Shown: piece after piece, positions 16,791-26,242 of the stretch | Layout of the letters: every line of letters begins with the position of its first letter | How positions within the stretch are numbered: position 1 is the stretch's first letter | From: JBBDJB01 sp040880125 | GTDB taxonomy: Bacteria; Planctomycetota; Planctomycetia; Pirellulales; JBBDJB01 | DNA: 64,000 bases | Assembly (NCBI GenBank): GCA_040880125.1 | Contig: JBBDJB010000040.1 | Location: 24,061 to 88,060, forward strand | Reading direction: 5' to 3' | Notes under the pieces: generated by a model | Told to the model about the DNA's origin: nothing | The model's database searches: none | The model's input: only the letters and a program-made list of their open reading frames with translations | Made by a program: the position numbers and the translations under genes

Positions 16791-18155
16791 ATGATGCGTT
16801 TCGGTTATAGAGCGGCTTGCCTCTCAATGGCGCTCGCCGTCGCCATCGCCCTGTTGCCCTCGGCGTCGGCTCGTGCGCATGTAATCCGCGGCGGCCTCGT
16901 TCCGCGGCCGATGGCGCAACGGAATGGTCTACAGCGGGCGTGGTTTACGCACGTGCAGTTGGATCCTTCTCGCGATCGCGTCATCGATCTGGTTCAGCAC
17001 GATGGCACTCTGTTCGCGCTGACTGACCGCAGCGGTGTGCACGTGATCGATGCGGAAACTGGCCGAACGCTCTGGACGGCGCAAATTGGCCGAATGGACC
17101 GGCCAACGCTCGGAATTGCGGCAAACGACCAATATGTGGCGGTTGTGAACGGCTCGACGCTCTACCTGGTCGATCGCTCCACAGGCCGTCCAGTCTGGGA
17201 AGAGCCGCTCGGCGGGGGACCAGGTGCGGGGCCCGCGCTTTCGGACGATCGCGTCTTTGTACCGCTGGTGACCGGCGTGTTGGAGTCTTACAAATTTAAG
17301 CCCGACGGCCGCTTTCCGTGGCAATATCATGCCGGGGGACGCACGTTGGTTCGCCCGGTTACGACGCACACCTCCATCGCGTGGCCCAATGAAGACGGCA
17401 TCAGTTACATCGGCAGTCTCGACCCGCTGGAGATCCACTCTCGGCTCGAAACTCGCAAGCCGGTCGCGAACCGGCCTGCCTACCAGCCGCCACATCTGTT
17501 TTTCGTATCGCTGGACGGGTACGTCTACGCGGTTCACGAAAGCGAGGGCGATCTGGTATGGTCTTATTCGACGGGCGATCCCATCACCGAGCGGCCCGTG
17601 GCCGTGGACGGGCGGGTGTACGTCTGCGCCGAAAGCGGCGGCATGTTCTGTCTCGATGCGGCTACCGGCCAGCGCGCTTGGTGGACGCCACACATGGCGC
17701 GCTTCATCGCCGCGAGTCGAACACGAATTTACGCGCTCGACCGCCTCGGGCGGCTGGTCATCCTCGACAAACAGACCGGCGCACCGCTCTCCGCTATGGA
17801 AACGCAGAGCCTTTCGCTGTTCCTGACGAATGAGAAAACCGACCGGATCTATCTGGGCACGACCGACGGTGTGCTACAGTGCCTGCACGAAATCGGTCAG
17901 GAGGAGCCACTCGACTACACGCCCCCTGAGCCGGCACCGGTACAGCCTCCGGAGGCGGCCGCGGCGGCACCCGGTGCGGCGCCCGACGGAACCGCGCCAC
18001 CGGCGGAAGCGCCACCAGCGCAAGCGCCGCCTGCTCTGCCGCCCGCCACACCACCACCCGCCACGCCACCGCCGGCTGAGCCACCACCAGCAGCCGATCC
18101 AGACAATCCGTTTGGTGAAGACGATCCGTTCGGCGAGAACCCCTTCGACTTCTAA
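16791..18155 (+). CDS. Exported PQQ-like beta-propeller protein
   Basis: 454 residues. A signal peptide (MMRFGYRAACLSMALAVAIA, ending near ARAH) is followed by PQQ/BamB-type beta-propeller repeats (GTLFALTDRSGVHVIDAETG, LYLVDRSTGRPVWEEPLGGG, VYAVHESEGDLVWSYSTGDP, MFCLDAATGQRAWW). The C-terminus is Pro/Ala-rich, with TPPPATPPPAEPPPA and a tail NPFGEDDPFGENPFDF. GGAGG 11 bases before ATG 16791 sets the start. It probably sits in the periplasm or envelope as a scaffold or sensor; no enzymatic residue is evident. Confidence 0.85.
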   Translation: MMRFGYRAACLSMALAVAIALLPSASARAHVIRGGLVPRPMAQRNGLQRAWFTHVQLDPSRDRVIDLVQHDGTLFALTDRSGVHVIDAETGRTLWTAQIGRMDRPTLGIAANDQYVAVVNGSTLYLVDRSTGRPVWEEPLGGGPGAGPALSDDRVFVPLVTGVLESYKFKPDGRFPWQYHAGGRTLVRPVTTHTSIAWPNEDGISYIGSLDPLEIHSRLETRKPVANRPAYQPPHLFFVSLDGYVYAVHESEGDLVWSYSTGDPITERPVAVDGRVYVCAESGGMFCLDAATGQRAWWTPHMARFIAASRTRIYALDRLGRLVILDKQTGAPLSAMETQSLSLFLTNEKTDRIYLGTTDGVLQCLHEIGQEEPLDYTPPEPAPVQPPEAAAAAPGAAPDGTAPPAEAPPAQAPPALPPATPPPATPPPAEPPPAADPDNPFGEDDPFGENPFDF

Positions 18156-18391
18156 TCGGCGGGCAAGCATCGCGACGGGTTGCGAAGCGGGCGATCACAC
18201 GCGGGCGTGCTCGGCATACTCCGAACTCTTCGGGCGGAGCGACCTCCGCCCTGGTGCGCTCTTGCGAACTGGACACCGCCGGAGCCAGCTTTTCTAATAG
18301 CACTACACTTTCAATTCTCCCGGCAATATTCCCGCTGGGAGTCGTCGCCCTCGGCGCCTGCCTGACTCCCTTCCCTTGGGAAACCTGCCGA

Positions 18392-21382
18392 ATGCGTAGT
18401 CTGCCTCTCGCCGGCTTTTTGTACTTGATCGCCCTGGGAACTGCGCTGGCGGCTCCTCCGGACGCTTCGCCGCCGGCCGATTCGCTGGAGCGTGACTATT
18501 CCGAGGAGCTTCCCCGCATTCCGCCCAAGAGCCCTCAGGAGGCACGAGAGGCGTTCGACGTCCAGCCCGGCTTTCGCATTGAACTGGTGGCGGCCGAACC
18601 GGAGGTGGTCGACCCAGTGGCGATGGCCTTTGACGAGAACGGGCGGCTCTATGTCGTCGAGATGCGCGGTTACAGCGAGGACGGTGACAAGCGGCTCGGA
18701 CGCATCCGATTGCTGGACGATCGCGACGGCGATGGCCGCTACGAGCACAGCACCGTCTTTCTGGATGATCTTTCCTGGCCGACCACCGTGACATGCTACG
18801 ACGGCGGCATCTTCGTGGGCGTGGCGCCGGAGCTGCTGTACTGTAAGGACACCACCGGCGATGATCGGGCCGATCGCGTCGAGGTCGTGCTGGAGGGCTT
18901 CGGTCGCGACAACGTGCAGGGGCTGGTCAACAACCTGCACTGGGGGCTGGACAATCGTATCCATGGCGCAACCAGCGGCAACGGCGCCACGATTCGCTCG
19001 ACCGCCCACCCCCAGGTCGATCCCCTGACCTTGCGGGGGCGCGATTTCGCCATTGAGCCGCGGACGCGCCATGTCAGCCCGACCAGCGGAGGCGGGCAGC
19101 ACGGGCTGAGCTTCGACCGCTGGGGCTATAAGTTCGTCTGCTCGAACAGCGATCACGCGCAGTTGGTGATGTTCGAGGACCGCTATGTCGCCCGCAATCC
19201 GTACCTGGCCGCGCCGGGGGCGCGGATCAGCATCGCGTCCGATGGCCGCCAGGCGGAAGTGTTTCGCGCCAGCCCGGTCGAGCCGTGGCGGATTGTCCGC
19301 ACGCGGCTGCGAGTGCAGGGAATCGTGCCCGGGCCGGTGGAAGGCGGTGGACGTGCGGCCGGCTACTTCACCGGGGCGACCGGCGTCTGCATTTATCGCG
19401 GCGAAGCCTTTTCCGAGTCGTATCGCGGCAACTTGTTCGTCGGCGACGTCGGCGGCAACCTGGTGCACCGCAAGACCCTCACGCCTGACGGCCTGGAGCA
19501 GCTCGCACACCGGGCCGACCCCCAGCGCGAGTTCATCGCTTCGAGTGACATCTGGTTTCGTCCCGTGCAGATGGCGAACGGACCGGACGGCGCGCTGTAC
19601 ATTCTTGATATGTACCGCGAAGTTATCGAGCACCCCATGAGCCTGCCGCCGGTGATCAAGCAGCATCTCGATCTGACCAGCGGACGCGAGCGCGGCCGCA
19701 TCTGGCGCGTCGTGCCGGAGGACTTCGAGCGGCCCGATCCGCCTCGCCTGGGAGACGCGGCGATCGGCGAGTTGGTCCAGGCACTGGAGCATCCCAGCGG
19801 CTGGTACCGGGATACCGCCTTGCGGCTGTTGTACGAACGGGCCGATCGCGCGGCCGTGCCGGAATTGGACCGCCTGGCCGCGGAGTCGAACAGGCCGGAG
19901 GGGCACGTTTACGCCCTGGCGGCACTGGAAGGGCTGGAGGCACTTACCGCCGAGGTGTTGCTCGCCGCGCTGGACGAACCGCATCCGCAAGTGCGGCGGC
20001 ATGCCGTGCGGCACGCCGAAAGCGTCGCCGAAGCGAGTGCCCCGCTGCGATCGAAGCTCTATCGCCTCGTCGACGATCCCGAGGCGATCGTCCGTTATCA
20101 ACTCGCCTTCACGCTGGGTGAACTTCCTTCCGGTAGGCAGCGCAACGTCGCGTTGGCGGAACTGGCCCGGCAAGCCGCCGACGACCGCTGGATGAGCCTG
20201 GCGGTGTTGAGCTCGTTGGCCGACGGCAAGGGCGACGTGCTCGCGGAACTGGCCAGAGATGCAAAGTTCCACGACAGCGATGCCGGGCGAAAGCTGCTGG
20301 CGGTGCTGGCCGAGCAGATCGTCGCCCAGGGACGCGACGACCAAGTGGCGCAACTGCTGGCGACGCTCCAGTCGCTGCCTGACGCGGCAGACCCAGTCAC
20401 GCAGGCGATCATTCAAGGGGCCACGCGCGGCGGCGATGTCGATCCGGCGTTGCGGGAGCAGCTTGCCGCGGCGACCGGCGGCCGGGCCGATGCGCTGCTG
20501 GACGAGCTGGTCCAGCAAGCGATCGCCACGGCGCAGGACGAGAAGCAATCGGACGAGCATCGTGCGGACGCTGTGCGATCGCTGCAGATCGCCGGCACCG
20601 AACACGTCCGCGAATTGCTGGCCAGCCTGCTCGATCATCGCCAGCCGCTTTCCGTTCAACTGGCGGCGCTGAGCACGCTGGGCCGGATCGATCAGGCCGA
20701 CATTCCCCACATCGTGATCGAACGACTGGACAGCATGAGCCCCAAGCTCCGCGGCGAAGCGCTGGAGGTGCTCTTCTCCCGACCCGATTGGCTGCGCAAG
20801 ACTCTCGTGGCGATCGAGTCGGGCGAGCTTGCACCGTCGGACATCGATCCGTCGCGGCGGACGTTGCTGCTGGCGCATCCGGATAGCGAGATCCGACAGC
20901 GGGCGACCATCTCGCGCGCGACAAAGTCGGACCGGGCGGACGTCGTGCGCAAATATCGCGAAGTACTCGATCGTGAAGGCGACGTTCCGCGCGGCCGGCA
21001 GGTCTTTGTGAAATCCTGCGCCGCCTGCCACCGATTGGACGGCGAGGGGCACGAGATCGGCCCCAACCTGGCCACGCTGCGCAACCGAGGCGCCGAGACA
21101 ATCCTGGTCAACCTGCTCGATCCCAGCCGCGAGCTCGATCCGAAGTTCGCCAACTATGTGGTTGTCACCACCGACGGGCGGACGCTGACCGGCGTCATCG
21201 CCGAGGAGACGGCCACCAGCCTCACCCTGCAGCGCGGTGAAGGCGCCGCCGAAACCGTGCTCCGCGTGGATGTCGAAGCGATTCGCAACACGCAGCTCTC
21301 GCTGATGCCCGAAGGGCTGGAAAAGGAGATCGAGCCGGCGGCGATGGCGGACCTGCTGGCGTACCTGATGCAGGAGCGTTAG
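18392..21382 (+). CDS. PVC-type heme-binding CxxCH protein (propeller, HEAT-like repeats, cytochrome c)
   Basis: 996 residues, exported (MRSLPLAGFLYLIALGTALA, then AP). The N-terminal half resembles the glucose-dehydrogenase-like beta-propeller of PVC membrane-bound dehydrogenases (GFRIELVAAEPEVVDPVAMA, ANGPDGALYILDMYREVIEH). The middle has HEAT-like helical pairs. The C-terminus is a mono-heme cytochrome with CAACH at 876-880. It probably oxidises sugars or related compounds and passes electrons to the envelope chain. The ATG at 18392 is picked for the signal peptide; the Shine-Dalgarno match is poor. An opposite-strand frame across the whole gene is treated as a shadow. Confidence 0.88.
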   Translation: MRSLPLAGFLYLIALGTALAAPPDASPPADSLERDYSEELPRIPPKSPQEAREAFDVQPGFRIELVAAEPEVVDPVAMAFDENGRLYVVEMRGYSEDGDKRLGRIRLLDDRDGDGRYEHSTVFLDDLSWPTTVTCYDGGIFVGVAPELLYCKDTTGDDRADRVEVVLEGFGRDNVQGLVNNLHWGLDNRIHGATSGNGATIRSTAHPQVDPLTLRGRDFAIEPRTRHVSPTSGGGQHGLSFDRWGYKFVCSNSDHAQLVMFEDRYVARNPYLAAPGARISIASDGRQAEVFRASPVEPWRIVRTRLRVQGIVPGPVEGGGRAAGYFTGATGVCIYRGEAFSESYRGNLFVGDVGGNLVHRKTLTPDGLEQLAHRADPQREFIASSDIWFRPVQMANGPDGALYILDMYREVIEHPMSLPPVIKQHLDLTSGRERGRIWRVVPEDFERPDPPRLGDAAIGELVQALEHPSGWYRDTALRLLYERADRAAVPELDRLAAESNRPEGHVYALAALEGLEALTAEVLLAALDEPHPQVRRHAVRHAESVAEASAPLRSKLYRLVDDPEAIVRYQLAFTLGELPSGRQRNVALAELARQAADDRWMSLAVLSSLADGKGDVLAELARDAKFHDSDAGRKLLAVLAEQIVAQGRDDQVAQLLATLQSLPDAADPVTQAIIQGATRGGDVDPALREQLAAATGGRADALLDELVQQAIATAQDEKQSDEHRADAVRSLQIAGTEHVRELLASLLDHRQPLSVQLAALSTLGRIDQADIPHIVIERLDSMSPKLRGEALEVLFSRPDWLRKTLVAIESGELAPSDIDPSRRTLLLAHPDSEIRQRATISRATKSDRADVVRKYREVLDREGDVPRGRQVFVKSCAACHRLDGEGHEIGPNLATLRNRGAETILVNLLDPSRELDPKFANYVVVTTDGRTLTGVIAEETATSLTLQRGEGAAETVLRVDVEAIRNTQLSLMPEGLEKEIEPAAMADLLAYLMQER

Positions 21383-21433
21383 TGTAGTGCCTGTTGTCGC
21401 CCGATTCGAACGGTGTTCCTCAGGAGATTGCGG

Positions 21434-22750
21434 ATGAGAAGTCGCAATTGTCGTTCCCGCCGGTGGTGGCACAGACATTCCAGTCTGTGGCTGATCCTGT
21501 TGCTGGTCGCATCGACGCCTGCGTGGAGTCAAGACGAGACTCCCGGGCCGCTGCACGCAAAGGCGTCTGACATCGTCGCCACTGGTCCCGAAGTGCCGGG
21601 CATGACATCGTATGACGATCTGATGCGGCAGTTGCTCGTGCAATACCACATCCCCGGCGGCGCGGTGGCGGTGGCCAAGGATGGGAAGCTGATGTTCGCC
21701 CGGGGTTATGGCTGGGCCGACGTTGAGGACCAGCGGCCCGTCGAGCCGGAGTCGCTCTTCCGCATCGCCAGCATCTCCAAGCCGGTCACGGCGGCCGTCG
21801 TCTTGCGACTGGTCGAGCAGGGCCGACTCAGTCTGGACGATCCCGCCGTCAAGTACCTGCCGGAGTTGCAGCCCGCCGAAGGCAGCGAGCGGGATGGCCG
21901 CTGGGACGGCATCACGATCCGCCAGTTATTGCAGCACACCGGCGGCTGGGACCGCGACAAGTCGTTCGACCCGATGTTCATCCCGTTTCGAGCGGCCGAA
22001 GCGCTCGGCGTGGCGCCGCCCGCCGACAGCCTGACCGTCATCCGCTACATGCTCGGGCAGCCGCTCGATTTCGAGCCGGGTACGCGCTACGCCTACTCGA
22101 ACCTCGGCTATTGCGTATTGGGCCGCATCATCGAGCAGGTCACCGGCAAGCCATACGATCAGGCCGCTCGGGAACTGATCCTCCAGCCGGCCGACATCCG
22201 CCACATGCAACTGGGCCGCACGCTGCTGGGTCATCGGGCGGAGGGGGAAGTCCGTTACTACTATCACTCGCCCGACGCGCTCACGCGGAGTGTGTTTCCC
22301 GGCGTACACGACCAGATCGCCTGGCCCGACGGCGGCTTTCACCTAGAAGCGATGGACGCCCACGGCGGCTGGATCGCTTCGGCGGTTGACCTGGTTCGCT
22401 TCGCCACGGGCGCCGACGGCAGCCGCCAGCCGGCGCTGTTTGGCGAGTCGTCGCTCGCCGCCACCGTCGCCCGACCCGATCGAGAAGATGCCGCCGAATC
22501 CGACACCTACTACGGCCTCGGGTGGATGATCCGCCCGGTGGACGACGACGCCAACTGGTGGCACACCGGGTCGCTGCCGGGCACGATCACGCTGCTGGTG
22601 CGCACGCATCACGGCATGGCCTGGGCGGCCGTGTTCAACACGCGGCCACGCGAGACCGACAAGTTCCGCGCCGCACTCGACAGCGGCCTCTGGGAAGCGG
22701 CCAGTGCCGTGAAGCAGTGGCCCGAGCACGACCTGTTCGCGACGCCGTAA
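21434..22750 (+). CDS. Exported serine hydrolase, beta-lactamase/PBP class C type
   Basis: 438 residues. A serine beta-lactamase-like fold: the catalytic SISK at 113-116 (SxxK), YSN at 221-223 (YxN) and HTG in WWHTGSLPG near the end. Such enzymes act as esterases, D-aminopeptidases or peptidases on peptidoglycan-like substrates; true beta-lactamase activity cannot be inferred. AGGAG eight bases before ATG 21434 fixes the start. The signal peptide n-region WWHRHSSLW (residues 11-19) is encoded by a GTGGCACAGACA-family repeat. It ends five bases before another repeat copy, in a convergent junction. Confidence 0.88.
   Translation: MRSRNCRSRRWWHRHSSLWLILLLVASTPAWSQDETPGPLHAKASDIVATGPEVPGMTSYDDLMRQLLVQYHIPGGAVAVAKDGKLMFARGYGWADVEDQRPVEPESLFRIASISKPVTAAVVLRLVEQGRLSLDDPAVKYLPELQPAEGSERDGRWDGITIRQLLQHTGGWDRDKSFDPMFIPFRAAEALGVAPPADSLTVIRYMLGQPLDFEPGTRYAYSNLGYCVLGRIIEQVTGKPYDQAARELILQPADIRHMQLGRTLLGHRAEGEVRYYYHSPDALTRSVFPGVHDQIAWPDGGFHLEAMDAHGGWIASAVDLVRFATGADGSRQPALFGESSLAATVARPDREDAAESDTYYGLGWMIRPVDDDANWWHTGSLPGTITLLVRTHHGMAWAAVFNTRPRETDKFRAALDSGLWEAASAVKQWPEHDLFATP
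21466..21490 (+). repeat. GTGGCACAGACA palindrome family, copy 3, inside a coding region
   Basis: GTGGCACAGACATTCCAGTC followed by TGTGG. The left arm is complete; the right arm loses its last bases. It encodes the arginine/histidine/tryptophan-rich start of the serine hydrolase signal peptide. The exact left arm shows that it comes from the dispersed family and not from protein-coding constraint. Confidence 0.8.
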
Positions 22751-22754
22751 ACTA

Positions 22755-22782
22755 GTGGCACAGACATTCCTGTCTGTGCCAC
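22755..22782. repeat. GTGGCACAGACA palindrome family, copy 4 (complete)
   Basis: Perfect palindrome: arms GTGGCACAGACA (22755-22766) and TGTCTGTGCCAC (22771-22782) around TTCC. It begins five bases after the serine hydrolase stop and ends 33 bases before the end of the phosphofructokinase gene on the other strand. A 12-base-pair stem with a 4-base loop could act as a bidirectional transcription-end hairpin, but no T-run follows. Confidence 0.85.
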
Positions 22783-22815
22783 CATGATGCAGTCAATGGT
22801 TACAACGTGCATCGA

Positions 22816-24135
22816 TCACCACCGGTCCTGCCCCGTCACCGAAAGCACCGACGCCCAGAGGTCACTCTCCGGGGAGATTTGCTTCTTCGCTCCGGTGGCC
22901 AGCTCCAGCGGCACGTGGACGAACATGTTGTTCCACAGGCCCATGAGCATGTCGGTCTTGCCCGCCATGCCGGCATGTACGGCGAATCGGCCGAACTGGT
23001 CGCACAACAGGCTGTCCGCACAGTTGGCGGCCACACTACGGATGTGATAGCTCGGGTCGAGATACTTGATGCTCACGTGCAGGTCCGCCTTCTTGAAATG
23101 ATCGCCGATCCGGTCGCGCAGGAATCCGCCAATGTCGCCGAGCTTCCGGTTGCCGGAGGCGTCGTACGCGTCTGGCGTGTTGCTGAGCAGATCCTGCCCG
23201 GCTCCTTCGGCAACGACGATCACCGCGTGCCGCCGCGCGCGGAGTCGGCGCTCCAGTTTTCCCAGCAGCCCCCCGTCGCCTTCCAGTGCAAACGGTACTT
23301 CCGGAATCAGCGCGAAGTTGACCTGGCCGCTGGCGGTGGTGGCACCGGCGGCGATAAAGCCGCTCTCGCGTCCCATCAACTTCACCAGGCCGATGCCGTT
23401 CTCCACGCCCCGGGCTTCGTTATGCGCGCTGTCGATCACCTCGGTCGCTTTCTCCAGCGCGGTGAAGAAACCGAACGTGCGCCAGACGAACTTGATGTCG
23501 TTGTCGATCGTCTTGGGCACGCCGATCACGGAGATCGGCAGTTCACGACGCTTGATCTCTTTGCACAGAGCGTCCGCCCCGCGCTGCGTTCCGTCGCCGC
23601 CCACGCAGAACAGGATGTTAATCGATTCGGCGACTAGAAAATCGACCATCACGGCTGGTTCCTGCGGGCCGCGGGAAGTGCCCAGCACGGTGCCGCCGAC
23701 CTTGTGGATGTTGTCGACGAAGTCGCCGGTCAGCACCAAGGGCGGCAGGCCTTCGCTGGGGTTCAGCCCGCGGAAGCCATAGCGGATACCGAGCACCTCC
23801 GGCACTTGATAATTGGCGGTCAACTCGTAGTAGATCGTGCGGATCACGTTGTTCATGCCGGGGCACAGGCCACCGCAGGTGACAATCGCCGCGCGGGTCT
23901 CGGCGGGATCGAAGAACATCTTCGCCCTGGCCCCGGCTCGCTCGAAGGCCAACTGGTGATTGGGCGGACGATGGCTGGTGAACTCGATGTCGTACAGTAC
24001 TCGCGTGTCGTCCGGCACGAAGTTGCCGATCCCATCGCCCTCGGTGAGCGAGCGCGGCAGCGGCGAATCGAACTGGCAGGGGCCGAGCGTCGCAATCTCG
24101 AGTTGGTCGGGTCGGGGCAGTTCGTCTTGTGCCAC
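22816..24135 (-). CDS. pfkA: 6-phosphofructokinase, long-chain form
   Basis: Phosphorylates fructose-6-phosphate in glycolysis. 439 residues in the long PFK clade. The GGDGT at 179-183 (Gly where PPi-dependent enzymes have Asp) combines with PKTIDND (207-213, Lys) in a mixed pattern that is ATP-dependent in characterised relatives. GGLCPGMNNVIR (88-99) is the phosphate-binding start of the domain. GTG 24135 is preferred over GTG 24183 because GGAG (24144-24147) is eight bases upstream and the longer frame begins inside a dispersed repeat. ATP use is inference from family knowledge. Confidence 0.9.
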   Translation of the reverse strand: MAQDELPRPDQLEIATLGPCQFDSPLPRSLTEGDGIGNFVPDDTRVLYDIEFTSHRPPNHQLAFERAGARAKMFFDPAETRAAIVTCGGLCPGMNNVIRTIYYELTANYQVPEVLGIRYGFRGLNPSEGLPPLVLTGDFVDNIHKVGGTVLGTSRGPQEPAVMVDFLVAESINILFCVGGDGTQRGADALCKEIKRRELPISVIGVPKTIDNDIKFVWRTFGFFTALEKATEVIDSAHNEARGVENGIGLVKLMGRESGFIAAGATTASGQVNFALIPEVPFALEGDGGLLGKLERRLRARRHAVIVVAEGAGQDLLSNTPDAYDASGNRKLGDIGGFLRDRIGDHFKKADLHVSIKYLDPSYHIRSVAANCADSLLCDQFGRFAVHAGMAGKTDMLMGLWNNMFVHVPLELATGAKKQISPESDLWASVLSVTGQDRW

Positions 24136-24176
24136 TATCAATGCTCCACTGGTGTCGTTCGTCGCATGCGCATCGT

Positions 24177-24205
24177 GTGCCACGGCGGGCTGGTCCCGCC
24201 GTTCC
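24177..24205 (-). repeat. GGTGCCACGGCGGGC repeat, copy 1
   Basis: GTGCCACGGCGGGCTGGTCC followed by CGCCGTTCC. The inner CGGCGGG and CCCGCCG form a stem. Copies also lie at 51861-51891 and 51984-52014 inside the PSD1 gene. Here it overlaps the upstream extension of the phosphofructokinase frame, which argues that the real start is downstream. Confidence 0.65.
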
Positions 24206-24250
24206 GTTGCAGCAGCGGTTCCGGTCTGTATCCGCCAGCCGTGTGTTCGG

Positions 24251-24270
24251 CTGAACTTTCACAAGTTCAG
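24251..24270. repeat. GTAGCTGAA/TTCAGCTAC inverted repeat, copy 1
   Basis: CTGAACTT and AAGTTCAG pair around TCAC, with GG before and CTAC after. Other copies lie at 26243-26319 and 28162-28226. It is between the divergent phosphofructokinase and symporter genes. Confidence 0.65.
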
Positions 24271-24374
24271 CTACTACTTCCACATACTCAGCTCGATTTG
24301 ACGCCTGCGCTGCGCCGCCTTACGCTAGCGAGCCTCGCCAGGTCGGGCAGGCACGTCTCGCACCGGAGCGCCCC

Positions 24375-26207
24375 ATGCTGCTCGCGTTCACCGCCGCCGA
24401 TTACGTCGTCCTGGCATTTTACCTGCTGATGATGATCGTGGTCGGGGCTTACTTCAGCCGGCAGCAGCACACCAGCGGCGACTTCTTCCTCGCCGGCCGC
24501 TCGATGAGCTGGTTTCCCGTCGGCCTGAGCATCATGGCCACGCTGCTCTCGGCGCTCAGCTACACCGGCATTCCGGCGGAAGCCTCTAGCGTGGGGCTGT
24601 TGCTTTTGCTCTCGCCGCTGGCCACCTGGCTGACGCTCCCGCTTGTCGTGTACGTAGTCATCCCACTGTATCACCGTCTGGATATCTTTTCGATCTACGA
24701 ATATCTCGAGTTCCGCTTCGATCTGGCGACGCGCGTCGCCAGCAGCGGCGTGTTCGTATTGTGGCGTCTCCTCTGGCTGGGCGGAGTCTTGTACGCGCCG
24801 TGCAAGGTGCTGGTCGTCGCCGCCGGGTTGGAAGTCGATCTGTGGGTGCTTCTCGTTACGCTCGGTGCGGTCGGTACGCTGTACACGTTTCTCGGCGGAA
24901 TGAAGGCGGTCATCTGGACCGACGTCATCCAGTCGCTGGTGATGGTCGCCGGCTTGGCGCTGATCATCGGCGGCGTCGCCTGGTACATCGAAGGCGGACT
25001 GGGCGGAGTGTGGGAATCCGCCGGACAGCTCCGCCGCACGCAGCTATTCCAAGTGAGCTGGGACGCCGACACGTCGTCCTTCTGGTCCGAGAAGTGGCTG
25101 CTGTGGGGGATGCTGCCGCATTTGGTGCTCGGCTATCTGTCGTTCTACGTCGCAGACCAGATCACCGCGCAGCGTTTTCTGACCACCAGCACGCTCTCGC
25201 AAGGGCGCCGGTCATTCGTGCTCAACTGCATCTCCGTGTCGATCATGGTGCCGGCACTGGTCTGGGCCGGGATCTCGCTGAGCGTGTTCTACCAGTCGCA
25301 CCCCGAGGCGCTGCGCCTGCACTGGGTGCTGCGGCAGGACGATTCCGCGCAGTCGGTGGCGAGCGCACCGCCTCGCAAGGGTCACACCGACGTGGCCGAC
25401 GAACTCGAGGCGCTATTGGCCGCCGGCGCGATCCTCGATCCGAATACGGGCGAGCCGATCGAAAACACGGCGGAACTTATGGCCATGAGCCGCGAGCAAC
25501 TGATCGACCGGCTGTCGCAGCGCGACCCGATCACCGGCGAGCGCCGAATTCTGCGCGGCCGCGATGAACTGATGCCGCACTTCATCGCGACCTATCTTCC
25601 GGCGGGCATCGCGGGCTTGATCCTGGCGGCGCTGTTGGCGGCTTCCATGTCGTCGATGGATTCGGGGCTCAACTCGATCACCACGCTGGCCGTGATGGAC
25701 TTCTATCGCCGGCTGGGCTGGGGCCGCGGCGCCGTGGCACGCTGGCGGCGCAAGCCGGTCGACGCGCTCTCCGAAGACGACGAGCTGTGGCTAGGCCGCG
25801 TGCTGGTGGTGATCATCGGCGCGGCGGCCACGCTGTTCTCGCTGTGGGTCTCGCAAATCGAAAGCAGCATCTTCGACGTGATGATCCGCGTCGTGAACAC
25901 CTTCGGCGCGCCCTTGCTGGGCATCTTCCTGCTGGGGATGTTCACGCGGCGCACGACGGCCGCCGGAGCGCTCGTCGGCCTGGCGGGCGGAGTGTTGATG
26001 ACGCCGTGGCTGGTGTTCGCGCCGGAGCTGGGAATGTGGCCCTGGCAGGTGCGGCTCAACCCGATCTGGCCGGTGACCTTCGGCCTGGGCTTCACGCTGC
26101 TGCTCGGCTACGCGGCCAGCCTTGTAGTCGGCCGCGTGAAATCGGCCGCCGAACTGGACGGTTTGGTCGTCTGGCTGGGCAAGCTGGGCGAGCGCCGTCG
26201 CACTTGA
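24375..26207 (+). CDS. Sodium/solute symporter (SSS family)
   Basis: 610 residues, about 13 membrane helices. Starts MLLAFTAADYVVLAFYLLMM, then GDFFLAGRSMSWFPVGLSIM (helix 2) and the Na2-site helix AASMSSMDSGLNSITTLAVM with its serines. It moves a substrate (sugar, amino acid or vitamin type unknown) into the cell with sodium. Between the helices around residues 320-400 sits a hydrophilic insert with two DPxTGE-like motifs (LDPNTGEPIE, RDPITGERRI), longer than in common SSS members. GGAG six bases before ATG 24375. It is flanked by palindromic repeats. Confidence 0.9.
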   Translation: MLLAFTAADYVVLAFYLLMMIVVGAYFSRQQHTSGDFFLAGRSMSWFPVGLSIMATLLSALSYTGIPAEASSVGLLLLLSPLATWLTLPLVVYVVIPLYHRLDIFSIYEYLEFRFDLATRVASSGVFVLWRLLWLGGVLYAPCKVLVVAAGLEVDLWVLLVTLGAVGTLYTFLGGMKAVIWTDVIQSLVMVAGLALIIGGVAWYIEGGLGGVWESAGQLRRTQLFQVSWDADTSSFWSEKWLLWGMLPHLVLGYLSFYVADQITAQRFLTTSTLSQGRRSFVLNCISVSIMVPALVWAGISLSVFYQSHPEALRLHWVLRQDDSAQSVASAPPRKGHTDVADELEALLAAGAILDPNTGEPIENTAELMAMSREQLIDRLSQRDPITGERRILRGRDELMPHFIATYLPAGIAGLILAALLAASMSSMDSGLNSITTLAVMDFYRRLGWGRGAVARWRRKPVDALSEDDELWLGRVLVVIIGAAATLFSLWVSQIESSIFDVMIRVVNTFGAPLLGIFLLGMFTRRTTAAGALVGLAGGVLMTPWLVFAPELGMWPWQVRLNPIWPVTFGLGFTLLLGYAASLVVGRVKSAAELDGLVVWLGKLGERRRT

Positions 26208-26242
26208 TTCTCCTGAGCGTATCTGAATTCGCCATAGTAGCC

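Noticed and set aside
18311..21649. Very long open frame (1112 codons) on the reverse strand opposite the PVC cytochrome gene
   Set aside because: It is antisense to a gene with a clear signal peptide, propeller and CAACH heme site. Such shadow frames are common in GC-rich DNA. Its translation has no domain.
22755..22782. Palindrome considered as a classical rho-independent terminator
   Set aside because: The stem is strong, but no T-run follows on either strand. It is listed as a repeat only.
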